A stretch of 29,687 bases of DNA from Echinostoma caproni (lineage: Eukaryota; Platyhelminthes; Trematoda; Plagiorchiida; Echinostomatidae), in assembly GCA_900618425.1 (NCBI GenBank), contig UZAN01043201.1, positions 13,284 to 42,970 of the forward strand, in the 5' to 3' direction. Below the pieces are notes generated by a model. That model saw only the letters and a program-made list of their open reading frames with translations. It did no database searches and was not told where the DNA came from. Shown piece by piece: positions 19,311 through 29,687 of the stretch (position 1 is the first letter of the stretch; every line of letters starts with the position of its first letter). Position numbers and translations under genes: made by a program.

Positions 19311-21810
19311 CCAATTCATTAATTCCAATGTTAGATTTAAGCAAAATTTCTAAATTTAGTCACCTTACTCGACATCCACATTGGTAGAACACGAGCGAGT
19401 AGAACACCAACTCAGATATCTAGTATAGTCCTTGCACAGCGGAGTTTTCAAAGCTAATCAATTGTAGACTTGCACTGTACGGAATTAATTAACTTCGACA
19501 ATTCACCCCACATCGTAAATTGCAAGTCGAAATATTCATGTCAGTTTTAACTTTCACCCGGTTGCATTTCGACCAGAAAATAAACAGACGTTTAATTGGG
19601 AGTCTCAGAAATCTATCACGGGGTGAATAATTTGAAATCAAATATGAACATCTCTCCGTCCAGCGCACTGAAATGTCACTACCGATATTTTTGAACATTG
19701 TCCCAAAAGTACACTGTTCAAAAAAACGGAATCCAAAATTAAGGAAAACAATGCATTGCCTACGGTGTCGATGAAATTATTATTTCATTGAATGGAACAT
19801 GGTGCAAGATACACATTGGATTGCATAGATGCGAAAGGGGGTAGGGGATAGATTAAGGTGTGTATTTTCGTTCATAAGTATTTCTTAACACCCTCCAAAA
19901 GGTTTAACATAGATTCAGGAGCGCACTCTAGTCAACTCCTAAAATTTAGTTTCCAAATATTAGGCAGATTATCGAATAGTGATTTACATCTGACAGTTTC
20001 AACCATATCATTTGGACACTGAATATTAGGTAAACAACAAATAGCCATGCAGAACCCGTTGAACTTAGTTTTATTCTGTGACGAACTCCCCGCTGTCCGT
20101 GATCCTCCACCAATCGACCGACCGATAGACAAACAGACGGACGGGCAGATAAAAAGACATGTAAGGCTCTAAATACTTTGGCCCATGTAATGATTCAGCC
20201 GGCAACGCAAACTTGATTCCCTTGATTCATTTGTGGCATTATATCTATTTCAAAAGTTCCAACCGCACTGCACTCAAAGACCAACACACATGTGGAAGAT
20301 CTTACGGTCGCAGTCAAAATGCCATTTCCTCCTTGTTGTGTGCTTCTGGAAACTGACCCACAGACGACCAACGATACACATCATTGTTCAGATTGGTGAT
20401 AATGATGATGCTTGTCAGTAGATCATTTTTCACAAAGAGTTTCCGTAGTTCCAGTTTCATGTGTTGCTCATAAGCAGCATCAATGCCGATGCACCGGTTG
20501 CATACACACTCGCTTCGTCTGACTTCAATCTCACCATCATTTTCCGGAGAGTGTTGATTTACAAGCTACGCATGAAATACGCACATGATGACCAACAGAA
20601 ACACGAGATCCCGATTCCATCTACTGTACGTATTTCTTCTCTTGCCGATATTCGGGAGCATAGTGAACAAAAGAGATCATAAGACAAGACCTGTAAAGAA
20701 TCTCACTTGTGTTTTTATCTGTCTCATATTGCTTGTGACAAAAAGCTACCCGAATAACGATTTCATTCCACGCAACATTATCTGGTGCTGTTACCAGTAT
20801 GCAATATCTGAGTTTACGACTATGTCAACGTCTTTCAAGTTTGGTCTTAGATAGGTCAGTTGCAGAGTGGGGCTCATCACTACACTGAATTCCCATGCGA
20901 TACACGCCATACCGATTTTCGGAAGGGTTCATCTACCAGTCTTCACAACTGAACAGTCAATGATCGGAACTGAATTTGAAATCACGTGATTCTCCCTTGT
21001 GAGAGGAGTAGGATTTTAATGTGTTATCAAATTATGGTCAACTGTTAAAGAAATTCAACGATAGCTCACAATGACCTAGCATTCGTGGAAAATTTGCAAG
21101 AAAAACTGGCTAGATTGAAAATAAAACTATTTAAATCGATTGAAACGCTTGAGAAGCACTGTATTTTCACCGGAAATTGCCGTCAAAACCTCTCTAAACG
21201 CGTCATTGATTCCTAAGCGTGAACAGCGATGGTGAGAAACGAGGGAAGAGATCATTTAATTTAAACTTCAATCGCTTTTTTCAGGAGTTTGCACCTCGGA
21301 ACGCGTCTCGCAACGTCCAATTAGGAGTGAACTTGGTTATATACCGCTTCCATCCAAAAATAAACACCATGTTTTAAACAAAGCTTACACCCAATATAAA
21401 ATTACTCTATCAAATTTGGTAAAATAAAAGAATACTCATAGTTGGTGTCTACGAAAAATATTCAGGATTCATAAACGTTACACCTAATATGCGTTTTCGT
21501 CATTTTGCATCCACAATGATTCAGGTTTTCATCTGAGGTTATTTAATTTTTGCACGGAAGGAGAAACATTTTCAAATCGCATCTAGACAAAGTGCAATAT
21601 CTCATTTCAACTCACCTCTGTTTAATTGCTTGTACTTGTTCCTCTTTGCTTCAACCTGTTGCAGAGTTTGCTGAGTTGATAAGGCTGGACACAATGATAG
21701 TGAACGACTAATTCATTCTTTTATTCGGTACAGGTTCGTCCAGAGAGGTCGCGGCGTTTGGGGGATCGGGAGGAGAAAGCCGTGATTGTCACTGTCTAAA
21801 CGGATGGGAA
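19311..21810. other. no supported gene
   Basis: No gene recognised. A degenerate GACC/GACA-type tract lies at about 20114-20150. The frames between 20233 and 20854 overlap one another in different phases and show no domain. Confidence 0.55.
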
Positions 21811-21886
21811 GTGTGTGCGTGTGTGTGTGTGTGCGTATGCTCGTCCTTGCTAACTTGCATGCGTGCGTGCGTGCGTGCGTGTGTGC
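21811..21886. repeat. (GT)n and (GTGC)n microsatellites
   Basis: A GT-rich run (21811-21836) is followed after a 20-base break by five or so TGCG units (about 21857-21886). Both are strictly alternating purine-pyrimidine, the sequence type able to adopt left-handed Z-DNA under torsion. The minus-strand frame across it (a His/Thr/Ala-rich repeat) is an artefact of the tract. Confidence 0.9.
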
Positions 21887-24104
21887 TGATACGCATGCAT
21901 TAGACTGCATTATGATTGGCCGGAAAATACGTTTGTTCGAGTGAGAGTCGCAAGAACGATTCCGATGGTTGGAACAGATGATCTTAATAAAAAATGACTT
22001 GCTAAACCTAAATTAGTGTTGTTATATATTTGCAACTCTCATGTTTGCTCAATCTATTCAATTTCTCAACCATAAATCGTATTATCCAGGAAAGGTGAAG
22101 CCTCGAAACGAAAGTGTTCATAGATGCATTCGTTCTATGTTGACAGATGTGTGAAGAACGCCGTTTGGTTTGAAGCAAGTGACTCTGCAAGGAACACACT
22201 AATTAAGAGAACTGTTTTCCTAACGAGACCAAGGAAAACGATAAAAATATCTGGTGATTTAAGTTCCCAAAAACACGGAAGTGATGGAGCGGTGGTAGAT
22301 CATCGAACTAAACCAAATCAAATACAGTAGAAAATCAAATGTAAAGCACTTTTTGCAGCTGATTTGAGCAGAAAAACGATGACAGTGTTATTTGTTCTTT
22401 TAAAACTTCACAGTGTTTGCATAACGTTTTAATTACCTCATTGGTCTCATAAAACAATGTTTGGGTAAATTTTAAATGGGATTTCCTCTCGACGATTTTT
22501 TAATAATTGATTGAGTCCTCGAGTGATCGTTATTTAGAGATTATTATCATTGGTGCTTATGATAGCGATGTAATCAACTAAATAAATAAATATAAACTAA
22601 TTGTGATGTATGCCTGATTGTTTGATGGTGACACATTCTGAACGGGTACGAAGTATGTGGCTATTTCACGCGAATTTCACGCGCAATCTGTTCAGGTAGA
22701 ACGAATCAGTAACTAGTAGCTCATCTTTATCGTTTGTTTCAAAATAAATCCAGATAAGCGCACAGTAAATGGTTTTTGTACATTGGATTCCATGGTTTGC
22801 GCGGACAGATTTATTTATGTGAAATACTCGGTCTTGTTGCCATAAGTCAAGTGCTCCTGAACACGGACGAGTCGGGTGGGGTATGCGGCAGACATTTTGA
22901 AACAAATGTAGTGGAGTTCTAAAGTGAAAGACTGCAACGGATTCATATTTCTTTCATACCCGAGTTATCTTCATGCTGAAATTTGTCTTCGATGTTTTCC
23001 GTTTCATTGTTGTTTATCAATGTAAAAAGTGGGGAATTTTAGAGTTTGTTTTAAGTATCTAAGAGTACTCTCAGACAGCTGAGTCGACAACTAAAAATAT
23101 TGTTTTAAGCAGTTCTGTGGGGTTAATAAGAGGAAAAAGAGGGCCTATAATTTAAATGTAAATATATGTTCATTGACTAATATATTTATTTATTCGATTA
23201 TGATGAAATTATGCTTATTTTCACTAATGATTGTGAAGATGGTGGAATAGTTATTACAACTCCATATTTTGAATTTGACGTTGAGAGATCTCTTTGATAG
23301 GTGTATGGACATATCATTTCCAAGCAAATACAGTCCACCATTAAGAGATTGATCAGCTCAAACGACACGTGATTTGGACTCGCTTAATATGGGTGTCGTT
23401 TCACAAAATTGGATATACTGGAGGGAATTCCTCAGAGTATGCGTTACATACGTGCAGAAGCATGAAAAGTAAACTGTGTGGATAAAAAAGATACAAAAAT
23501 GAGAGAGCATTTATTCCGAGATACCCATGCTTAGACAAGAGGGAAAAGCCGAAAAAAGTTCTCGAACTGCTAGTCGTTCATCATACACCTTGCAGAGGGA
23601 ATAAGTTCCGACCAGATCTTTGGCAAGCGATTTATTTTCGCATACAATCGCACCCATCACAACAGTTAGATTTCTTAATCCAACAGCTATGAATGTCCTC
23701 CGTGTGAGAAGCACGGCAGAACATGCAGGATTTAACCGTGTTTACGCTACATCTACATTGGCTCAGGGACCTGCGTCAGCAACCAGTGAAGGGATATTAC
23801 GTAACAAAAATAATAAATCATGGATTGCGCAACTGGTTGTTCAAGGAAAAGAAAACTGCGGATAAGCCCAGCAACAAACGAATGGTTTTGCGCAGCACTA
23901 TCACAATCAGGTTGATGGTTAGGCAGTACACTTCTGAAACAGTCAACCCAAACTATGTATGCAATCTGTGCAACTAACTCTTCAGATCAGCTCTCCCGCG
24001 GTAACGTTCGCTTCCCCGCCTCTGCTCTACCACTTGAAAGAAACTGGATACTATTTATTATCCTTTCACTGTCGATTATATTTTTTTCTTATAAACAATC
24101 GCGT
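21887..24104. other. no supported gene
   Basis: Strongly AT-rich in parts (22500-22610 and 23040-23220). The frames at 22666-22905 (minus) and 23620-23977 (plus) were inspected, and no family was recognised. The segment around 23815 (TGGATTGCGCAACTGGTTG) has a passing likeness to the start of repeat copy B at 28578, but the likeness does not extend. Confidence 0.5.
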
Positions 24105-24124
24105 TGCACACACACACGTGTGTA
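24105..24124. repeat. short (AC)n-(GT)n palindrome
   Basis: Four to five AC units run directly into GT units (ACACACACGTGTGT), giving a perfect palindrome of about 14 bases within an AC/GT tract. Confidence 0.7.
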
Positions 24125-27100
24125 CATACATTTGCAGCGAACTGATTCCGATCGCTAGTGTAAATCCGTTTGCACAGCTTTGGTGTTTCACTGTGTCACA
24201 AAACAATAGCTATCGCAGAAATAAATAAATAAAAACAGAAAAACAGTTTGGTGTCCACATTTCACTGCACCCTGAAATATCTCAACTTCAATCATGTAAA
24301 AGCATTTGCGAATAATTCCAAATCTGTCTCATCTAATTCTAGTTTGCTGGCGGATTTGTGCGCTATAAATCCGTTCCCTGCTCTGATAAAACGTTGTTTT
24401 TGATCAATCGGTCTTCGGTTATACGGCTTCGGAACGATTAAGCCTTACAGTTCGTGACCACGCCTCCCTGATCCGCAAAAAAGGGTCAACAAGTCGTCAA
24501 CAAGAAGCCCGTAAAGTGCTTTGATTTGGCCTAAAAGAACCGTTCTGGCATTGCAGTTTATGCTCTGTGTACCAGGGTGTTCAAGAAACGAAAACAAAGG
24601 CAGCCGGAAATATGTATTATAAAGAAAATATTGCGATTTAGGCGGAAACCCGGTGAGTGCGACCTTTTCTCCCTGTGCATCGGCTTTTGACGGAATCCAC
24701 ACAGCTACAAGTCTCCAATGCCACAAAATCATGTTGGCGGTTCACGCATCAAACGCGAATTATGACGCTGCTATACACTACCGATTTCGCAAAAAGCGGT
24801 TGCAGCAAACAGTACCAATCTGAGAAACATTTGTCACCGTCCACAGTTAGCAAACCTACCAAACATTTGATGGGTAATTAATCACTGGCAAACAGTATTA
24901 TCTAGCGTGAACGTGGTGAGTACTTCACACATTTATTGTGCAATACCGAAGTAGTTCAGCAGATCGATAAAATTAAATGAGATTTATCAAAACTTATAAT
25001 CTAGTCTACTTATATGCTATTTAGATGAGATCATGCATTAATCAAAACCTGTGAGAAAAAAGACAAGAGTTGTCAGCCAGGGGAACAAGCTGTTCAAACC
25101 GTATGTAATAACCATACCTATGTTCGAATCCTACAAATGATTTCAAAATTTCATGAAATCAAATTTCTCTCAAGCTGCTAAAAGAAGAAAATTTAGTGTT
25201 CACTGTTGTGTAATATTCTCGAACGTATATACATGTTCTTTTTTGTACATTAATTTTTGCAAAACATTTAGCAGTTTTTATCTTCGTTTGTGGGGAACCA
25301 TATACGTTTCGTTCATCAAGCTCAACAACTACAATGAAAATAAAGAAATTAACCAAACATCTTGAATGTCTGTTTATCGATCAANTGAAGCTAAACTTGT
25401 TTGCTGTTACGAAACTAAGTTCTTTAGCTGAGGCTCAGATCGCCGTCTCTGTCTACGAAGTATTTGGCAATGCTCGGCGTCTTCCGCACTCGCGATGTGA
25501 ATCACGTGACCTTGAAGGTCATTGACTGCTTCTGAGTCACAAACTGTTGAAAAGTAGCCAAGTTGCCCCATTTGTGGGAAAACAAATGAAATCCATAAAG
25601 TCATGGTCACATGTTCCCAAGCAATGCTTGCAAGTTGACGCAGATTGCCTATGCGATACCATCGGTCCCAGAGATGCGGTCTTTTTATTTTAAGACAGTT
25701 AAACAGACACTATCAAACGAATCAGATGACGAATTTGTTATCGTTGAAAAGAAAAGATGTCCGAGTACCAGATAGATATCATAATCATTGCAGATAGCGG
25801 TAATTTGGTCACCTTTATAAACAGGATCGTAAATTCAAGGCATTTTACTCAAAAAACATCAAAAGTACGGAATCGGAGATCCCTAATTTTCCGATTTGGT
25901 AGACCTTGGAACCGGTTATGTTCATTCTCTCCAAATCCTGCGTGCGATGTCACAACTCCACTAAAAGTAACCGATTATTATTATTGGAAACAATTTTGTT
26001 TGTGTGGGCCTAAAAGAACATTGGGTGATGATGTTAACATTCGGGTTGTGCTGGAGCAGAGCATAGGAAAGCAACACATAGATTAGAACCATCCTTCAAC
26101 AAACTGCAAATATTTCTCATATTGAAACTTTCATAATTGTAATTTCAAAAGAATCATCCTATCTCATCTAAGAATCTCATCCATATTGCTTACCGCTGCC
26201 CGGACACGATGAACAGATTATTTGTTCTATTCTGAGCTCCACATGTGTGAGTTTTCCGTAAGGCTGGTTGAGCTAAAGGTACGACAAGCTAGGTGTGTAG
26301 TTTTGATCAAATGAGACGATTTCCTCACAATCACGATTGGTTACAAAATGTACAAAATAAATGCATTAACCCAAAGCAAGCTGGCCGTGAATTAAATGAA
26401 CATTTCTAAAATCGAGCTTTCCTGTTTGAAAACGCATAACCATATTTCGTGCTGGAAATCATTATTCGCAGAGTTCTGTACAATATCCGCATGCAGATCG
26501 TAACCATAGTTGCTTTTTTGTGGTCCTTTGATAGATATTTATTTATTGTAAACCTATTCCCAAAAGTTAACTGTTTGGAATTATTTTTAAACAAAGAATG
26601 CAACATCACACTATATTTGATTAATCCCTAAATTACACTGGAAATTGATTTCAAAGATCACGTGGAAATACCGTAATAGTTTTAATTAATCAAACACCCA
26701 GCATTTGTAATATATTGTAACTATTCCTCCAATCCAACAAACCTGATCAAAAATAAATTTGTAGGACAATAAAATAGTTCTATGTTTATTCAAAAAGTTA
26801 ACAAAACAAGTCAGTTAAGTCAATTCTTCCAGTTTGTTACCATGAAAATTTATTCAACAAATCTTACGAAGTGCCGAATCAAGCGTCACAATAAACGTAT
26901 TTTTCAGATATGCTGCTCAAGGCTAAATTTAAATAACTGAGTCATTCAAATTTATCAGATATCATACCGGAAAAGCTTATTGCCACCGGGGCAAATTAAG
27001 TGGACTACATCTCGGTGGGCAGCTATTTTCTAACTGGTCCAGATCCTGTCATGCCCCAATTATGTGGTGACTCTCGCTGCTGGAACAACAATGCACTCAA

Positions 27101-27564
27101 TAACCGAGCGTAAATCAGCCTGGAGGATTGATTCAAGTGCGACCCTCTCAAATTGATCGATGTGCAATGAATGTGCACAGCCAGACTGTCCCCGCCTGAC
27201 CAGTGCGGCTTACGGAGGTATTTATAGCCTGTCTTTTTCTATCCTCCAAACCGGCATATTCAATACTCGCATGCTTATTCATCACTGACTTCTTCTGCTA
27301 AAACTGGTGAATGACAATAGTGGGTGATTTGAGAATGAGAGTTGGTAGACATATCAATCATATTTCAGCAGTTAAAGTGGAACCAAGTCATCTCAGTGTG
27401 ATTTACAAATAAGACTTGTGTCACCTCGTTCACATTGGGATTTCAAGTGTAACAGTTGTGAGATACTAATCACTTATGAGTAGTAGGTAACATTGTTGGT
27501 GATTACTTTGGACGATCAAAAATTAAGAAGATCGCCGAAAGCTAATTGCTACGTCTCAAAAACT
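24125..27564. other. no supported gene; one ambiguous base
   Basis: AT-rich DNA without a recognisable gene. Position 25385 is N, lying in an otherwise open plus-strand frame that has no coding character. The 25757-26086 plus-strand frame (109 codons) and the 26406-26631 frames show no motif. The last several hundred bases may be the 3' untranslated end of the LINE at 27565, but there is no sequence mark to prove it. Confidence 0.5.
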
Positions 27565-28400
27565 CTAAACTTTAGTAAATGAGAGAAAAATTAGGGCGAG
27601 CTTTTCTCTGAGGTGGGTGAGAATATTCTGACGATTTACTAGTAACCGACTTAGATATGGAACGCCACTGTTTCGATATGTCGAAGTCCGCGCAGGAAGC
27701 AGATGATATTTGGAGCGTGTCCGGGGATTTGACAGGGCTTTCGCAATATCTTGGTGCAGACAGTGTCTTTGATCACGTGTTACCCTGTCAATGAATGTAT
27801 CACAAGCGTCAAGATGCTTGGAAATAAAGAAATCAACTAAAAACTCTATGAACTCCACTGTAGAGGGACAAAAGTTTAAGGGCTCTCAAAAATAAGGTGA
27901 AATCTTTTTCTTTCAGTCTAGGGCTAAAAGCCGGGGAGCAGTATAGCCAATTTGGAAGAATGCAGTCAATCACAAATTTAAGAATAAGATTGTGTGGTAC
28001 GGTCAGTTTCCTGAGCTGTGAGCATAGAAAAATGGTTTTCGAACTTTTGTAAAAACGATGATGACATGAGCAGACGAGCTCAGGTTATGGGTAAGGCTGA
28101 CACCAAGATATTTAACAGATAGAGATTTGGGAATCCTCTGATTTTTAACTCTAAGTTCATGGAAATTATTAACTAATGAAAGATAACGGGGACTGGTTTC
28201 AAGATTAAACGGAACTTCAATGCACTTAATGATGGTAAGTACAAGGGATCGGGTCACAAACCAATGGTGAAATTCATTAAGACTGTCGTGGAGAAGTCTA
28301 AAACTTTCCGAAATATGGGCTGGGCAACCAATCAAAATATAATCAGCATATTTACAAGCAATAAAGAAGGGAATTAAAACAATAATGACCAGACCAAAGA
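27565..28400 (-). pseudogene. CR1-like LINE, reverse transcriptase C-terminal remnant
   Basis: The minus strand encodes the second half of a non-LTR retrotransposon reverse transcriptase. The order is: the catalytic motif region CKYADYILIGCP, where the second Asp of the usual YADD is Tyr; then FHHW and LTIIKCIEVPF (the W...LN..K.E motif); then VKYLGVSL; then LRKLTVPHNLILK with ILPNWLYCSPAF; and finally the C-terminal connection with DRVTRDQRH and SKYHLLPARTSTYRNSGVPY. The first and last parts share one phase. The block at about 28015-27880 (LRKLTVP to FESP) is in another phase, so two frameshifts offset each other. Everything before the YADD region is missing, as in a typical 5'-truncated insertion. 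The assignment to the CR1 group rests on the order and spacing of these motifs. Confidence 0.85.
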
Positions 28401-28574
28401 TTACTGGATTCGCAGACCTGACGATTGACAAGGACCGCGAAACTGGTCGTGTTATTCTGGAAATATTCTATCTATATCTGACATTCTCAGAAGCAATGGG
28501 TATCCAAACAAAATCATTCAACGCTGCACATCTGTGCTGCCCTTTCATAAGTTCTCCATTGACAAACTAACAAC

Positions 28575-28830
28575 GTGGATTGCTCAAATGGTTTTCTCCG
28601 CGTTCCGATACTTTTGTGACACTCTAAGTCTGCTGTGTCGAGACAGTTATCGATCCGCATCAAAGAACACCATCCGCCCTGATTCATGCTGGTCCCGGAT
28701 CTACCTGAAGTATGACAATCGTATTAACCCACTTGAAGCATTCAAGACTATGGATCAGGTCTAAGTATGTTAGATTACGCCCGTTGACCAGAACCGAAAC
28801 CATGTGAAATAAATATTTCACCCAGAATCC
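28575..28830 (+). repeat. dispersed repeat family, copy B
   Basis: The plus strand matches the minus strand of copy A (4990-5280) along the whole segment, with deletions relative to A near 28725 and 28760. It encodes SCWSRIY and NPLEAFKTMDQ in the same order as the related motifs of copy A, then reaches a TAA at 28762-28764. It lies about 170 bases beyond the truncated 5' end of the LINE. There is no sign that the two are parts of one element. Confidence 0.6.
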
Positions 28831-28992
28831 CTTGTCCGAAAGTGCCTAATTCTTAGCTGTCCGTTTCCCCTGGGATCATGAGCCCATTCCTCGCCCTGCT
28901 CACACACATAACTTCCCACCATGGCACACAACCAACAGATATCAAGAGTAATTGCGGTGATCGGATGAGGGGACAAACAACCGTATGATCGC

Positions 28993-29056
28993 TCATCATC
29001 ATCGTTATCGTCATCATCATCATCGTCATCATCATCATCATCATGATCACCATCAT
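28993..29056. repeat. (CAT)n / (ATC)n microsatellite
   Basis: About 16 CAT-type triplets interrupted by CGT units. Read on the minus strand it encodes a run of Asp in one frame and Met in another. Both long minus-strand frames covering it (28818-29231 and 28853-29155) owe their length to this tract and are not treated as genes. Confidence 0.95.
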
Positions 29057-29687
29057 TATACAGCGTAATACAGTGAAGCGAACTCTGCTGATCGCTGTCG
29101 AACTCAAATTGCATACAAGGTAAAAGAGAATGTGTAAAGAGGATAGGAGTTGCACTTACTTTTGGAGACGGGAAAGCAAAGCGAACTTTTACGATCACCA
29201 CAAAGAGTACACAGTCCAACGGTGCATACACTAACTAATCGCTCTGTGCATTTCCTCATGCCTCGTGATCACATGTTCAGAATTGAACACTTGTTATCAT
29301 AATTTCATTTTCTAGCCTGTGTAGATCTTCTCCGGAAGTGATTTGTTAAAATGGGATGGACATTCAGTCGCTTAAAGGTTGGTTGGTAGAGGGATATGAG
29401 GTGAGTGGGTGGGACTTGTTTTACTCTATTAGGTCACCGCAATACTACAACGAATTCTGATGCGTCACACGTGTGATCGATCTTCGACCACGACAGCTGA
29501 ATGGCATGGGCTTATCTCTTTTGTGCATAGATGAGTGTAAACAAAGGAATGCCGATGGCTTCGAAGCGGCTAGGGTGTGGTGACCCAAAGATTCGGACAG
29601 GTGAAGTGATACATTACTTCGAAGGTTGATTAAAGTTAAACAGTTAATAATCCATAGGTGTTCCCGATAATTTCGAACAAATTGGGC
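29057..29687. other. no supported gene
   Basis: Terminal 630 bases, with no recognisable feature on either strand. Confidence 0.55.

Noticed and set aside
28818..29231. 137-codon minus-strand frame with a poly-Asp run
   Set aside because: The frame is held open by the CAT microsatellite, and an overlapping frame gives poly-Met from the same tract.
1..29687. CRISPR arrays, bacterial operons, spliced-leader RNA and rRNA
   Set aside because: No regularly spaced direct repeats, ribosome-binding-site-led gene runs, or recognisable spliced-leader or rRNA segments were seen on either strand.

Overview
This 29.7 kb window looks like non-coding or intronic DNA from a repeat-rich animal genome, most likely a parasitic flatworm. 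A trematode of the liver-fluke or schistosome type is my best guess, and it is an inference from the repeat types, not a gene-based identification. The DNA is AT-rich and has no operon-like gene packing. Almost every open frame is short, and no ordinary host protein could be recognised. What can be supported is a set of decayed mobile elements, several tRNA-derived short elements, microsatellites and a few weak exon candidates. One base (25385) is ambiguous.

Layout. Positions 1-4990 hold no recognisable gene, only an AAC microsatellite and one weak exon candidate ending at a good splice donor (2238-2411). Positions 4990-5280 hold copy A of a dispersed repeat whose copy B lies at 28575-28830 on the other strand. 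Positions 8834-9178 hold a cysteine-containing coding remnant on the minus strand, possibly from a DNA transposon. Positions 10345-10700 hold a tRNA-derived repeat.

Positions 11130-14710 are the richest part. A full-length but dead mariner transposase lies on the minus strand and is split by a 334 bp insertion flanked by a 4 bp duplication. Its 5' end is followed by a tRNA-derived SINE that carries a complete hammerhead ribozyme core (13051-13083). An inverted second copy of the mariner 5' end follows, and then an internally deleted mariner relative on the plus strand.

From 14711 to 27564 there are only two further tRNA-like elements, simple repeats and unassigned AT-rich DNA. Positions 27565-28400 hold the reverse transcriptase C-terminal part of a CR1-like LINE. 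The window ends with repeat copy B and a CAT/ATG microsatellite.

How the parts work together: none of the protein-coding mobile elements can still be active. The one element that could still have a biochemical activity is the hammerhead in the SINE. Its catalytic core is intact and its very short palindromic stem III resembles the schistosome SM-alpha type, which favours cleavage as a dimer. The mariner remnants, the inserted element and the SINE form a layered insertion history that can be partly ordered from the sequence.
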